From positions 1 to 64,000 of the forward strand of contig JAFTVI010000012.1 of assembly GCA_017465825.1 (NCBI GenBank): 64,000 nt of DNA. Direction: 5' to 3'. Position numbers and translations under genes: made by a program. This document shows, in pieces, positions 1 through 9,127 of the stretch. Source of the stretch: Clostridia bacterium. GTDB lineage: Bacteria; Bacillota; Clostridia; Oscillospirales; Acutalibacteraceae. Below the pieces are notes generated by a model, which made no database searches, was not told the DNA's origin, and worked only from the letters and a program-made list of their open reading frames with translations. Positions within the stretch are counted from its first letter, which is position 1. Each line of letters starts with the position of its first letter.

Positions 1-143
1 GGGCAACGCCCTTCCGCAATGTTTGCCGAAAGGCAAATATATCATTTGACCGCAGGTCATATATCATTTTGCGTAGCAAACCATCATATGCCGTCAGGCA
101 TCCATCATCACAATAATTTAGCGGTACGCTAAATTATTGTTTA
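1..143. repeat. Array of distinct mini-hairpins with CATCAT linkers, ending inside maf
   Basis: Six consecutive short palindromes are visible: GGGC/GCCC (1-11), TTTGCC/GGCAAA with loop GAAA (22-37), TGACC/GGTCA with loop GCA (47-59), TTTGC/GCAAA with loop GTA (68-80), ATGCC/GGCAT with loop GTCA (88-101), and a 13-bp stem with loop GTA (111-139). They are separated by near-constant linkers TATATCAT, TATATCAT, CCATCAT and CCATCATCA. The last arm (127-143) is the 17-bp terminal motif seen at the ends of other repeats in the window, and it supplies the final codons of maf. The array may begin before the window. Function is unknown. Confidence 0.8.
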
Positions 144-681
144 TCCTTCTTACCGTTTCTGCAAGCGGAAGTCCTACAACATTGAAATAATCGCCGTGTA
201 TTCCCTTTACAAGAAGTGAGCCTTTGCCCTGTATGCCGTATGCTCCTGCTTTGTCGCAGGGCTCTTTTGTTGCAATATAATCACGGATTTCCTTGTCGGT
301 AAGCTCGTAAAATTCCACGTCTGTTGCAGAGTGGAAAATCTCTTCTCTGTCCGCGGTTTTTATGCAAACGCCAGTGTAAACGGTGTGAATGTTTCCCGAC
401 AGGGAAGTGAGCATACTGAAAGCGTCATCATCGTTTTTCGGCTTGCCTAAAATGGTGTTGCCCAGCGCTACTACAGTATCGGCGGCAATTATCATACAGT
501 CGGAGTGTCTTTTAAATACATCCTCTGCTTTCTGCCTTGCAAGCTCTTCAACAGCATCTGCTGGAGTGATATTGTCGGGTAAAACCTCTTCACATTCCGA
601 TGGAATAACAGTATATTCAATGCCTGCAAGAGTGAGCAGTTCTTTTCTTCTCGGTGATGCGGATGCGAGTATCACTTTCAT
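118..681 (-). CDS. maf: Maf family nucleotide pyrophosphatase
   Basis: House-cleaning nucleoside triphosphate pyrophosphatase that hydrolyses non-canonical or excess NTPs in the cytoplasm. At 187 residues it has normal family length. The Maf signature LASASPRRKELL lies at residues 5-16, followed by AADTVV near 65-70, GKP near 79, the KAGAYGIQGKG stretch near 143-153 and GDYFNVVGLPL near 162-172. It is the last gene of the long minus-strand operon and its ATG overlaps the ribF stop by 4 nt (ATGA). The C-terminal tail INNNLAYR is encoded by a repeat end (111-143), so the natural terminus seems to have been replaced by repeat sequence. Confident family call; dTTP/UTP specificity is only the family norm. 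Confidence 0.95.
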   Translation of the reverse strand: MKVILASASPRRKELLTLAGIEYTVIPSECEEVLPDNITPADAVEELARQKAEDVFKRHSDCMIIAADTVVALGNTILGKPKNDDDAFSMLTSLSGNIHTVYTGVCIKTADREEIFHSATDVEFYELTDKEIRDYIATKEPCDKAGAYGIQGKGSLLVKGIHGDYFNVVGLPLAETVRRINNNLAYR

Positions 682-1580
682 CTCAGGTTCTCCCTTTCAA
701 AAATTTCTGTTGCCAATTCGCTGTCTTTTTTAATTTGCTCTTTAAGAGCATCAAAATCGGGGAATTTTATTTCTTCTCTCAGGTATTCAATCAGCGCAAC
801 CTCTGTAAAAGTGCCGTAAAGATTGCCCTCCCAGCCTATAATGCTCGTTTCGCTTCGGGGAGTGCTGTTGCCTACAGTGGGGCGTATGCCGATGTTTGTA
901 ACGGCAGGATACCATTTGCCCTCAACGAATGCCGCCGAAGCATAAACACCGAATTCCGGCACGGTCAGATCCTCACAGAAAAACTGATTTATGGTTGGAA
1001 AACCTAACGTCCTGCCTCTGTGGTCACCGTCAACAACCTCAAAGCTGTATGAAAAATGCCTGCCAAGCATTTCGTTAGCCTTTCGGATATCTCCGTTTTC
1101 TATTGCCTTTCGGATTCTTGTTGAATTGATGCTTTCGCCCTCAAAAACCACTTCGTCGGAAACGGTAACGGATATACCGTATTTGTTGCAAAGCTGTTTG
1201 AGTGTGTCGCTGTCGCCGCTTGCATCCTTTGCAAATCTGTAATTAAATCCGCAGCAGACCGCTTTTGCATTCAGCTCTTTTACAAGAATTTCTTTTACAA
1301 ATTCTTCAGCGGACATATTTTTTATCCTGTTAAAATCAATTGTATACGGCACACAGCCCGTGTTTCTGATTATTCTGTCCTTTACCTCACCGCAGAAAAG
1401 CGTTTTTTTCGGCTTTCCCGTAAGGGCTGTGCGGGGATGCTCTGAAAAAAGCAGAATAACAGGCAAAAGACCGTAATCCTTTTGGATAACAGCCTTATTT
1501 ATTACGGACATATGTCCTTTATGCAAGCCGTCGAACGTACCGAGCGCAACGGCTGTTTTTTTATCCTTAAAATCAGTCAT
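678..1580 (-). CDS. ribF: Bifunctional riboflavin kinase / FAD synthetase
   Basis: Converts riboflavin to FMN and then FAD. The N-terminal nucleotidyltransferase domain shows the GTFDGLHKGH motif near residues 15-24 and NSTRIRKAIENGD near 150; the C-terminal flavokinase domain shows GRTLGFPTIN near 190 and GVYASAAFV...PAVTNIGIRPT after it. The start was placed at the ATG at 1580, which has AAGAGGG about 9 nt upstream, rather than the in-frame TTG two codons earlier; this gives 300 residues, typical for RibF. It overlaps the 3' end of truB by 8 nt and maf by 4 nt, so the three are translationally coupled. The rbfA-nrnA-truB-ribF order is standard in Firmicutes. Confidence 0.96.
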   Translation of the reverse strand: MTDFKDKKTAVALGTFDGLHKGHMSVINKAVIQKDYGLLPVILLFSEHPRTALTGKPKKTLFCGEVKDRIIRNTGCVPYTIDFNRIKNMSAEEFVKEILVKELNAKAVCCGFNYRFAKDASGDSDTLKQLCNKYGISVTVSDEVVFEGESINSTRIRKAIENGDIRKANEMLGRHFSYSFEVVDGDHRGRTLGFPTINQFFCEDLTVPEFGVYASAAFVEGKWYPAVTNIGIRPTVGNSTPRSETSIIGWEGNLYGTFTEVALIEYLREEIKFPDFDALKEQIKKDSELATEIFERENLR

Positions 1581-2454
1581 CAACAAAAACCCTCTTGACT
1601 TTTAAAGACAGTTCATTTGTTTTATATTCACCCAAACCTAAAAATTTGCCTTCGGGAGAATACACTCTGTATAAGCCTTCGGTAAGCTTCTTTTTCAGCC
1701 TTTCGGCATCAAGCTCACCGCCGTTTTTAAACCTTTTTGCCTGCGCATCCGTGATGTATAATGCAGAATAAGCCTCTAATGCCTTGTCAACGGGAATTAC
1801 AAAAACCGACGCATCTGCGGCACTTTTAAGCTCTTGTTCGGTGTGCGCATCTTCAATTGAAAAGCCGTTTGACAATGTTCTTCTCAGTGATGTCATAACA
1901 GCGCCGCAACCGAGCATTTCGCCTATGTCTGCAATAAGAGAACGGATGTAAGTGCCCTTTGAGCATTTTACATCAATCGTGTATTCTTTACCATTGTGAG
2001 AAATATGCTCCAGACTGTATATTGTAACCTTACGCTTTTCTCTTTCAACTTCAATACCCTGTCTTGCAAGGTCGTAAAGCCGTTTTCCGTCTATCTGAAT
2101 TGCGGAATACATCGGCGGTAACTGCTCAATTTCTCCTCTGAAATGCTTAAAAACTGCAAGAACGTCTTGCTCATCGGGAATATTGTCGCTTGTGGTAAGT
2201 GTTTTTCCCGTTATGTCGAGCGTGTCGGTTGTTTCACCCAGACGGAAGCTTGCTCTGTACCCCTTGTCGTGGCAGGGGAGCAGTTCAATAAATCTTGTGG
2301 CATTACCCAATGCGACGGGCAGAACGCCTGTTGCCATAGGGTCGAGAGTGCCTGTATGACCTGTTTTCTTTTCGTTTGTCACCCTGCGGATAATTCTTGC
2401 TCCGATAAAGGATGTAATACCCTCGGGTTTGTCAAAAATAATGAAGCCTGTCAT
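1573..2454 (-). CDS. truB: tRNA pseudouridine(55) synthase
   Basis: Makes pseudouridine 55 in the T-loop of tRNA. The N-terminus DKPEGITSF and the catalytic block GHTGTLDPMATGVLP (catalytic Asp near residue 38) are diagnostic of TruB, as is KGTYIRSLI.DIG near 165-175. The 293-residue length fits. The ATG overlaps the nrnA stop by 4 nt (ATGA), indicating coupling inside the nusA-infB operon. No anomaly seen. Confidence 0.96.
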   Translation of the reverse strand: MTGFIIFDKPEGITSFIGARIIRRVTNEKKTGHTGTLDPMATGVLPVALGNATRFIELLPCHDKGYRASFRLGETTDTLDITGKTLTTSDNIPDEQDVLAVFKHFRGEIEQLPPMYSAIQIDGKRLYDLARQGIEVEREKRKVTIYSLEHISHNGKEYTIDVKCSKGTYIRSLIADIGEMLGCGAVMTSLRRTLSNGFSIEDAHTEQELKSAADASVFVIPVDKALEAYSALYITDAQAKRFKNGGELDAERLKKKLTEGLYRVYSPEGKFLGLGEYKTNELSLKVKRVFVDD

Positions 2455-3419
2455 ATCAATCCGGATTCTTTCAGTTCTTTTTCGGTGTATGCAAGCACTG
2501 TTTTTACCGCATCTTCAACACTGCCTTCAAAGGAACAGCCTGCCGCCATTGAATGACCGCCGCCGCCTAAGTATGAGGCAATCTTTGATGCGTTGACAGG
2601 TGCGTTTGTCCTTACGGAAATCCTGCACATACCTTTTTTCTTTTCTTTGACGGTAATGCCTGCATAAACTCCCTCAATCTGGCGGGGGAGTGAAGCCAGA
2701 GGCTGTGTTTCACTGTCGGATACGTTGCTTTCAACATACATTTCGTTTGTAATTGCAAGTATTGCGCATTTGCCGTCAAAATGGAGCTGCATTGAGGAAA
2801 TTGCCATTTTTTCAATAGCCGCATATTCTTTTGATTTGGTTTCAAACTGAATCTTGTTGATAGCGGCAACATCAGCGCCTAAATCAGCCATATCAGCGGC
2901 GGTGCGGAAGGTTTTTGCAGTTGTGTTTGAATAACGGAAACAACCCGTGTCTGTTGCAACCGCAACGTAAATGCACTCTGCAATATCCTTTGTTATCTCA
3001 ATATTCATTTCCTTCAGAATATCGTACACTACCTCACCTGCGGCGGCGGCTTTTTCATCAAGACAGGTGTTTTTTGCATAAAAAATATTTGATATATGAT
3101 GGTCTATGCAGAGCTCAACCTCGCAATTCTTGTTCAGTGATGTCTCTCCAACGCCCATAATTCTGTTGTCAGCTGTGTCAACTGCGATTATGTGGTCATA
3201 ATTGAAGTCGGCAGTTGCAATAAGACCTTCAGCGAGCTTTTCGTCATTCTTTGAAAATTTTTCAAGACTTACCGCCGCGTTTTTGCCAATGCTTCTTAAA
3301 CCTTTGCACAGCGCACAGGTGCTGCCCACCGCATCCCCGTCGGGATTTTCGTGAGCAAGGATAAGAATATTGTCCATTGCAAGCAGAATTTCAGCCGCTT
3401 CTGATTTAGTTATTCTCAT
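2451..3419 (-). CDS. nrnA: DHH/DHHA1 phosphoesterase, NrnA-like oligoribonuclease / pAp phosphatase
   Basis: Bifunctional nanoRNase and 3'-phosphoadenosine-5'-phosphate phosphatase family. Metal-binding motifs of the DHH domain are visible: AHENPDGDAVGST near residues 22-34, AVDTADNR near 90, and IDHHISN near 118; the C-terminal DHHA1 domain ends with GGGGHSMAAGCSF. I start it at the ATG at 3419, preceded by AAAGGA, giving 322 residues and a 14-nt overlap with rbfA; an upstream in-frame start at 3467 would lie deep inside rbfA and lacks a ribosome-binding site. Operon position between rbfA and truB is the usual one in Firmicutes. Confidence 0.94.
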   Translation of the reverse strand: MRITKSEAAEILLAMDNILILAHENPDGDAVGSTCALCKGLRSIGKNAAVSLEKFSKNDEKLAEGLIATADFNYDHIIAVDTADNRIMGVGETSLNKNCEVELCIDHHISNIFYAKNTCLDEKAAAAGEVVYDILKEMNIEITKDIAECIYVAVATDTGCFRYSNTTAKTFRTAADMADLGADVAAINKIQFETKSKEYAAIEKMAISSMQLHFDGKCAILAITNEMYVESNVSDSETQPLASLPRQIEGVYAGITVKEKKKGMCRISVRTNAPVNASKIASYLGGGGHSMAAGCSFEGSVEDAVKTVLAYTEKELKESGLI

Positions 3420-3774
3420 CAGTCTTATCCTTTCGGAGCTTCTGCTCATAATCTGCCCAAAGGTCAATACCTTTTTTTACCGAATCATCAGCAATGAACT
3501 TAAGCTCGGGAGCTTTACGCAGTTTAAGTCTGTGACATACCTCTCTGCGGATAAGTCCGTTTGCTCTTTCAAGCCCCTGAACAGCCGTTTTTGCTGTTTC
3601 AAAGCCTTCAAGTGCACTTACGTAAACCTTGCCGAAGGATAAATCGGAGGCTAATTCTATTCTTACCACCGTAAGAAGCTTGCCCTGAACTCTCGGGTCC
3701 TTAAGCTCTCTGATAACAGCGGTTATCTCTCTCTTTATATCTTCAGCCATTCGGTCATTTTTGTACATTGACAA
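3406..3774 (-). CDS. rbfA: 30S ribosome-binding factor A
   Basis: Ribosome maturation factor that binds immature 30S subunits and helps process 16S rRNA. The 122-residue KH-like protein shows the typical N-terminus with R-M-A-E-x-I-K-R-E, followed by LKDPRV and VRIELASDLSFGKVYVSALE. Two starts are possible: a TTG at 3774 with AGGGTG 7 nt upstream, and an ATG two codons later at 3768 with looser spacing; the TTG fits the ribosome-binding site better. It lies downstream of infB with a 75-bp spacer that contains a strong palindrome. Confidence 0.94.
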   Translation of the reverse strand: MSMYKNDRMAEDIKREITAVIRELKDPRVQGKLLTVVRIELASDLSFGKVYVSALEGFETAKTAVQGLERANGLIRREVCHRLKLRKAPELKFIADDSVKKGIDLWADYEQKLRKDKTDENN

Positions 3775-3802
3775 GATAATTCACCCTTTCATAATGTACA
3801 TT

Positions 3803-3841
3803 GATTCATAATGTGCAACATTTCATCACACATTATGAATC
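3803..3841. repeat. 13-bp stem palindrome between infB and rbfA
   Basis: The arms GATTCATAATGTG and CACATTATGAATC form a perfect 13-bp stem around a 13-nt loop, inside the operon in the only sizeable spacer between infB and rbfA. Words such as ATTCATAATGT resemble the heptad-type arms of the larger repeats in the window. It could act as an intercistronic RNA hairpin. It has no T-run typical of an intrinsic terminator on the sense strand. Confidence 0.7.
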
Positions 3842-3849
3842 GAAAAAAA

Positions 3850-6366
3850 TTACTGATCTCTGTATTCTTCTGTTATATATGCTTCAAAGATGTCGCCGTC
3901 CTTGATGTCGTTGAACTTTTTAAGACCAACGCCGCATTCATAGCCTGTTGCAACTTCCTTAACATCGTCTTTGAAACGGCGGAGTGAATCAATTTCATCC
4001 TCTGCGATAACGATACCGTCACGGACAACACGGATTTTTGCATTTCTCTGGATTTTACCTGAGAGAACATAACAACCTGCGATTGTGCCAACGCTTGAAA
4101 TCTTGAACGTGCTTCTGACTTCAAGACGGCCAAGATCAACATCTCTGATTTTGGGAGCGAGCATACCCTTGATAGCAGCTTCAACGTCCTCAATACAGTC
4201 GTAAATAACCATATACATACGCATTTCAACGTGATCTCTCTCAGCGTTGGCAGCAGCAACGGGGTCGGGTCTTACGTGGAAACCGATAATGATAGCGTTT
4301 GATGCGTGAGCGAGCATAACGTCGGATTCGTTGACAGCACCAACACCGCCGTGAATAACCTTAACGCGTACTTCGTTGTTGGAGAGCTTTTCAAGGCTCT
4401 GCTTGACCGCCTCAACGGAGCCCTGTACGTCAGCCTTGACGATGATGTTAAGCTCTTTCATTTCGCCTGCCTCGATGGTTGAGAACAGATTGTCAAGAGT
4501 AACCTTCTGTACGGAGTTGAACTGAGCCTCTTTCTCTTTCTGTTTACGCTGTTCAACAAGCTCTCTTGCAAGTCTTTCATCGGAAACAGCGTCGAATGCA
4601 TCACCTGCGTTGGGAGCTTCTGTAAGACCGGCAATCTCAACGGGAACGGAAGGACCTGCCTTGTTGACTTTCTGACCCTTGTAGTCGGTCATAACTCTTA
4701 CACGACCAACCGCTGTACCTGCAACGATTGTATCACCTGCCTTGAGTGTACCGTTCTGTACGAGAAGTGTTGCAATGGGACCTCTGCCCTTGTCAAGTCT
4801 TGCTTCAATAACAATACCCTTTGCACTTCTGTTGGGGTTAGCCTTAAGCTCTCTCATTTCAGCTACAAGAAGTATTGACTCAAGGAGCTTATCAATATTC
4901 ATATGTGTTTTTGCAGAAACGGGAACACAGATAGTGTCGCCGCCCCATTCCTCGGGTACGATTTCGTGCTCTGTAAGCTGCTGAAGAACACGGTCGGGGT
5001 TGACGTCGGGTTTATCCATTTTGTTGATAGCAACGATAACGGAAACGCCTGCAGCCTTTGCGTGGTTGATAGCTTCGATTGTCTGGGGCATGATACCGTC
5101 GTCAGCCGCAACAACAAGAACTGCAATATCTGTAGCCATAGCACCTCTTGCACGCATTGATGTGAATGCCGCGTGACCGGGAGTATCGAGGAATGTGATA
5201 TCGTTGCCGTCAACATTTACTCTGTAAGCACCGATGTGCTGTGTGATACCGCCTGACTCTGTAGTTGTAACGGATGTGTTACGGATTGCGTCAAGAAGTG
5301 ATGTTTTACCGTGGTCAACATGACCCATTACGCATACAACGGGACTTCTGGGAAGAAGATTTGCCTCATCGTCCTCGGAGTCGTCAATGATTTTGTCCTC
5401 GATTGTAACAACAACCTCTTTTTCTACTTTTGCACCAAGGTCTGTTGCAACGATTTCTGCTGTATCGAAGTCGATTGTTTCGTTGATTGAAGCCATAATG
5501 CCGTACATAAAGAGCTTTTTGATAACTTCGGATGCTGTGAGCTTAAGTCTTGATGCAAGCTCACCGACTGTGATTTCATCGCCGACCTTGATAACGATCT
5601 GCTTCTTTGCTCTTTCAGCGGCAATACGTGCAAGTCTTTCCTGCTCGGTTTCCTTTTTGCCGGAGCGCATACCCTGCTTGCGGTACTGCTTTGATTTCTG
5701 GTTTATCTTCTGTTTCTTTGCAGTATCTCTGTCCTTCATTCTGGACTTTTCGGGAGCGATCTCCTCGTACTTTTCATTATATTTGTCAAGGTCAACGTTT
5801 GTGCTTCTTGTGTCAATAGTGCGCTTGTCGCCTTTTGTTCTTGCCTGCATAGGACCGTCGTTCTTCTTGTTTGCACGCTTTTCAAAGGGCTTTGATACAG
5901 GCTGTTTGTTTTCTGCAGCCTTGTTTTCCTTGGGTTCTTCTTTCTTCTGCTCGTTCTGCTTTTTGTCAGCAGGTGCATTTTTCTTCTGTGCGGGAGCATC
6001 AGCCTTTTTCTGCTCGGGCTTAGCTTTTTCAGTTTCTTTTTTCTCCGTTTTTGCAGGCTTTTCGGACTTTGCCGCTTTTTCTGCTTTTTCAGCCTTTTCG
6101 GCTTTTTCTTCTTTTACTTCTTCAGGCTTGCCTGCGGATTTTGTTTTTGCAGTTACTGCAAAATATTCATCAAAGCTTGCAACCATATTGCTCTGTGTCA
6201 GGGATTCAAAAACTATGTTGAGTTCATCCTCTGTAAGAGTGGTCTGTGATTTTTTCTCATCTGTTGAATATTTGCTGAGCAGATTTATGATTTCAGGGCT
6301 TTTTGTATTCAAATCCTTTGCAAGTTCGTGGAGCTTATAGCCGTTATTTTTGTTTTTAGGTGCCAT
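3850..6366 (-). CDS. infB: Translation initiation factor IF-2
   Basis: GTPase that places fMet-tRNA on the 30S subunit and promotes subunit joining. 838 residues: an N-terminal IF2_N segment, a long low-complexity Lys/Glu/Ala-rich linker (about residues 75-170), a second IF2_N-type domain near 255-310, then the G domain with [23 protein letters not shown] and SAKTHMNI, and C-terminal beta-barrel domains. An AAGGAGG sits just upstream of the ATG. It follows ylxQ by 3 bp. The charged linker is normal for Clostridia, and its antisense strand gives a long but meaningless Ser/Phe-rich open frame. Confidence 0.98.
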   Translation of the reverse strand: MAPKNKNNGYKLHELAKDLNTKSPEIINLLSKYSTDEKKSQTTLTEDELNIVFESLTQSNMVASFDEYFAVTAKTKSAGKPEEVKEEKAEKAEKAEKAAKSEKPAKTEKKETEKAKPEQKKADAPAQKKNAPADKKQNEQKKEEPKENKAAENKQPVSKPFEKRANKKNDGPMQARTKGDKRTIDTRSTNVDLDKYNEKYEEIAPEKSRMKDRDTAKKQKINQKSKQYRKQGMRSGKKETEQERLARIAAERAKKQIVIKVGDEITVGELASRLKLTASEVIKKLFMYGIMASINETIDFDTAEIVATDLGAKVEKEVVVTIEDKIIDDSEDDEANLLPRSPVVCVMGHVDHGKTSLLDAIRNTSVTTTESGGITQHIGAYRVNVDGNDITFLDTPGHAAFTSMRARGAMATDIAVLVVAADDGIMPQTIEAINHAKAAGVSVIVAINKMDKPDVNPDRVLQQLTEHEIVPEEWGGDTICVPVSAKTHMNIDKLLESILLVAEMRELKANPNRSAKGIVIEARLDKGRGPIATLLVQNGTLKAGDTIVAGTAVGRVRVMTDYKGQKVNKAGPSVPVEIAGLTEAPNAGDAFDAVSDERLARELVEQRKQKEKEAQFNSVQKVTLDNLFSTIEAGEMKELNIIVKADVQGSVEAVKQSLEKLSNNEVRVKVIHGGVGAVNESDVMLAHASNAIIIGFHVRPDPVAAANAERDHVEMRMYMVIYDCIEDVEAAIKGMLAPKIRDVDLGRLEVRSTFKISSVGTIAGCYVLSGKIQRNAKIRVVRDGIVIAEDEIDSLRRFKDDVKEVATGYECGVGLKKFNDIKDGDIFEAYITEEYRDQ

Positions 6367-6369
6367 ATA

Positions 6370-6669
6370 TTAGTCCTCCTTGATTGTTGATAGTACGAGA
6401 TCCTTCAGTCCGCTGTCGGTAATGGCGTAAACAGCCGAGCGTTTGCCTATGTGCAGCTGCATATCCGCCATTGTTGCGTCTGTTCTGATTATTTTTATAT
6501 CCGAAGTAAGATTAAGCATTTCATTGACGAGCCTTTCGGACGCGTCGGCGGTCAGAATGATGAGCTGAGCATTTTTGCTCCTGACTGAGTTTTTTACTTC
6601 ATCGTGACCGATTGTGAGCTTTCCCGCCCGTCTGCAAATGCCTAATGCGTTAAAAAATCTGTCTGTCAA
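6370..6669 (-). CDS. ylxQ: L7Ae-family RNA-binding protein YlxQ
   Basis: Small (99 aa) L7Ae/L30e-fold protein; relatives bind kink-turn RNA, but the exact role of YlxQ is not settled. The motif GICRRAGKLTIGHDEV near residues 10-25 and the following LIILTADASE are typical. The reading frame opens with TTG directly overlapping the ylxR stop (TTGA), without a clear Shine-Dalgarno site, so translation probably depends on coupling to ylxR. Conserved position between ylxR and infB. Confidence 0.9.
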   Translation of the reverse strand: MTDRFFNALGICRRAGKLTIGHDEVKNSVRSKNAQLIILTADASERLVNEMLNLTSDIKIIRTDATMADMQLHIGKRSAVYAITDSGLKDLVLSTIKED

Positions 6670-6932
6670 TTTGAGTTCAGCAACCTTTCCGCTTCTTCAT
6701 ATACCGTATCGGAAACGGTACACTCAAAAATTCTTTCGAGTCTTTTTGCTTTTCTCGCTTTTTTTAAGCATTCGGCATTGTTGCAGATATATGCGCCTCT
6801 GCCGTTTTTCTTACCCGTAAGGTCAAGACTGATTTCACCCTCGGGTGATTTAACAATTCTGACCAGTTCTTTTTTTGGTTTTGCTTCATTGCATCCGATG
6901 CACTTGCGCATCGGTATTTTCTTCTGCTGCAC
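6666..6932 (-). CDS. ylxR: YlxR family protein (DUF448)
   Basis: An 88-residue protein of the YlxR/DUF448 family, nucleic-acid-associated and always encoded between nusA and infB. The N-terminal PMRKCIGCNEAKPKKELVR and the GRGAY motif near residue 47 are the family hallmarks. The start is a GTG at 6932, with GGAGGT spaced 6 nt upstream. Two cysteine pairs (CIGC, and one later CNNAEC) are visible. The operon order nusA-ylxR-ylxQ-infB is fully conserved in Firmicutes. Confidence 0.93.
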   Translation of the reverse strand: MQQKKIPMRKCIGCNEAKPKKELVRIVKSPEGEISLDLTGKKNGRGAYICNNAECLKKARKAKRLERIFECTVSDTVYEEAERLLNSN

Positions 6933-6964
6933 CGAAAGACCTCCGTTACAATTCTAAGTATTGA

Positions 6965-8533
6965 TTAAAGCTGAATCATAGGCTGATAGAAGCCGCTTTC
7001 AGGCTTGATGTCGATTTTCCAGCCGGTAAGCTTTGCCGCAAGTCTTGCATTCTGACCCTTGTTACCGATAGCCAGTGAAAGCTGAGTATCGGGAACTGTT
7101 ACCTGACAGGATTTTGTTTCGTTGTCTGCACCGTCAGCTCCGTCGCTGATAATTCTTACGTTGATAATCTCAGCGGGAGCGAGTGCTGCTGTAATATATT
7201 CTACGGGATCATCGCTGTATTTTATAACGTCGATCTTTTCGCCGCCGAGCTGCTTGATGATAGCGTTTACACGGGCGCCCTTAGGACCGATACAAGCACC
7301 GACGGGATCAATATCCTCGTCCTTGCTCCATACTGCGATTTTTGTTCTTGAGCCTGCTTCACGGGCAATGCTCTTGATTTCAACAGTTCCCTCAAGGATT
7401 TCCGTAACTTCCTTTTCGAAAAGTCTTTTTACAAAGCCGTGATGTGTTCTTGAAATTTTAACCTTGGGCTCTTTGCCTGCGCTTGCAGATACCTCAACAA
7501 GGTAAGCCTGAACCATCTGCTCTGATTTGAAGGTTTCGTTTGCAATCTGCTCATTCTTGGGAAGATAAACTTCAAGATTGCCGATTTTAAGTATAGCTGT
7601 GTCGTTTCTCTTGTAGGAATCGAACTTTGCAGTGATAAGCTCTTTCTCCTTAGCCTGAAGCTCTCTGAGGATCATATCCTTTGTAAGGTCGCTTACACCC
7701 TGACGGAAAACGTGCTTTACTGTCTGTGCAACAACTCTGCCGAATGCGGTAATATCAAGGTCACATTCAACAAGGTCGTCAAGTACGGCGCCGTTTTTGT
7801 AGGACTGAGCATCCTCAACGCTGATTTCGATATCAGGGTCGCATACATCCTCGGGACCGCCTACAACATCCTTTACAACGTAAAGACGTACAGTTTTGTT
7901 TTCAGCGTCAATGTCGCAATGTACGGCTTCCTTCTTGTGAGGAGAAACCTCATTTGCAACTGCTGTTGCAATAGCTGTTTCAAACTTTGAGCACATATCT
8001 GCAACTGTGAACTGAGCGTCCTCGCTGTAGCCCTTTGTGCTTTCTGCGTGATATGCTTCAATGATGTTGAAGAATTCCTCTTCGTATACAAGCTTTCTGA
8101 AAGCGTGGAGAGCAATGCCGTCAAAATCGAGCTTTGTGAACTTGGAAATGCTGATTTCGGACTGAACGCTGTCACCGGCTTTAATGCTCTTTTTGTATGC
8201 CTGTGCATCTGCAAGAGCGATTTCCTCTGCGGGATTTGTAACAAGACCGTTCTTTGCTACGACAACAGTCTTTTCTATATAGAACTTAACGGTCTGGTTC
8301 TTTGCTGTGTAATTGATGCAGCAGGTGATGGGTGCATCCGTGCCGATAAGCTTCTGTGCAAAGGATGCGAGCTCTCTTTCGAGCTTGCCGTAAAGCTCCT
8401 GAGCGAGTAATGCTGTCATTTTAGCTGTGTCTGTGCCGAGCTTCTGCTTTAATACGGGATCGTTAAGCTTTTTAATTCTTACTACTTTTTCTTTAAGATG
8501 TCTGTCTACCTCATCAAAGAAACTTTTATACAT
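6965..8533 (-). CDS. nusA: Transcription factor NusA with an apparently duplicated N-terminal domain
   Basis: NusA binds RNA polymerase and controls pausing, termination and antitermination. At 522 residues this copy is about 150 longer than Bacillus NusA (371 aa). The C-terminal half is orthodox: S1 domain (about 300-370), then two KH domains with GACIGPKGARVNAI and LAIGNKGQNARLAAKLTGW. The extra length is at the front: two segments read as divergent copies of the NusA N-terminal domain, one at about 70-155 (TVKFYIEKTVV, EIALADAQAYKK) and one at about 205-285 (TVRLYVVKDVV, EISVEDAQSYKN, FGRVVAQTVKHV). The second keeps the canonical F-G-R-x-x-A-Q-T signature; the first has lost it. The ATG at 8533 was preferred to a TTG at 8545 that abuts the Shine-Dalgarno site. 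Confidence 0.95.
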   Translation of the reverse strand: MYKSFFDEVDRHLKEKVVRIKKLNDPVLKQKLGTDTAKMTALLAQELYGKLERELASFAQKLIGTDAPITCCINYTAKNQTVKFYIEKTVVVAKNGLVTNPAEEIALADAQAYKKSIKAGDSVQSEISISKFTKLDFDGIALHAFRKLVYEEEFFNIIEAYHAESTKGYSEDAQFTVADMCSKFETAIATAVANEVSPHKKEAVHCDIDAENKTVRLYVVKDVVGGPEDVCDPDIEISVEDAQSYKNGAVLDDLVECDLDITAFGRVVAQTVKHVFRQGVSDLTKDMILRELQAKEKELITAKFDSYKRNDTAILKIGNLEVYLPKNEQIANETFKSEQMVQAYLVEVSASAGKEPKVKISRTHHGFVKRLFEKEVTEILEGTVEIKSIAREAGSRTKIAVWSKDEDIDPVGACIGPKGARVNAIIKQLGGEKIDVIKYSDDPVEYITAALAPAEIINVRIISDGADGADNETKSCQVTVPDTQLSLAIGNKGQNARLAAKLTGWKIDIKPESGFYQPMIQL

Positions 8534-8574
8534 TTTTTCGGTCAACCCTTTCTGTTATTATTTACTCTTAATTT

Positions 8575-9051
8575 TTAATTGAAACCGGGGAAGTCATCAA
8601 GACGAATCCACGAAGTCTCCTTTTTGTTTACCGTAAGTGTTTTGTCCTGTGCGTAAAGCACGGTCAGCTCGCCGTTCTCGTAGTTTTCGAGAGTGCCGTG
8701 AAATTCTTTTTGTCCGTCAACGGCTCTGGGAAGCTTTAACATTATTTTTTCGCCGATAAATCTGAGAAAATGCTCATCTCTGACAAGATCTCTTTCAATA
8801 CCGGGAGATGATACCTGAAGATTGTAGCTTTGCTCAATCGGGTCAAGCCTGTCAAGGGGTTCTTCAATTGCGTGGCTCATATTTACGCAATCCTCAATGT
8901 CGATTCCGCCTTCCTTGTCTATGAAAATACGCAGATACCAGTTTGCGCCTTCCTTCTGAAAACGGACATCCCACAGAATAAGTCCGAGTTCGTCGGCAAT
9001 CGGTTTTGCAATATCCCATACAAGTGAAACGGTGTTTTTCTTTTCAGCCAA
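8575..9051 (-). CDS. rimP: Ribosome maturation factor RimP
   Basis: Needed for 30S subunit maturation. 158 residues with the two-domain RimP pattern: an N-terminal alpha/beta domain containing LRIFIDKEGGIDIEDC and VSSPGIERDL near residue 84, then an SH3-like C-terminal domain. The start is TTG at 9051, with GGAGG about 7 nt upstream and no nearby in-frame ATG. It is the first gene of the rimP-nusA-infB operon and has its own promoter and leader hairpin upstream. Confidence 0.95.
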   Translation of the reverse strand: MAEKKNTVSLVWDIAKPIADELGLILWDVRFQKEGANWYLRIFIDKEGGIDIEDCVNMSHAIEEPLDRLDPIEQSYNLQVSSPGIERDLVRDEHFLRFIGEKIMLKLPRAVDGQKEFHGTLENYENGELTVLYAQDKTLTVNKKETSWIRLDDFPGFN

Positions 9052-9078
9052 AATAAAACCTCCATTTGCATAAGAAAA

Positions 9079-9099
9079 GAGCGAGTGGGGAACTCGCTC
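9079..9099 (-). terminator. Attenuator-like hairpin in the rimP-nusA leader
   Basis: On the minus strand the arms GAGCGAGT and ACTCGCTC form an 8-bp GC-rich stem with a 5-nt loop, followed by TCTTTTC. It lies between the predicted promoter (9128-9156) and the rimP ribosome-binding site, so it would sit in the leader of the whole operon. This is consistent with a leader terminator, possibly read through conditionally. NusA is encoded downstream, and in E. coli the nusA operon is subject to autogenous control; whether that applies here is inference. Confidence 0.6.
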
Positions 9100-9127
9100 A
9101 AATCAGAATATTCAGTTACCATAAGGC

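Noticed and set aside
5387..6340. 317-residue open frame on the plus strand
   Set aside because: Ser/Phe-rich antisense of the Lys/Glu-rich infB linker; no ribosome-binding site or family features.
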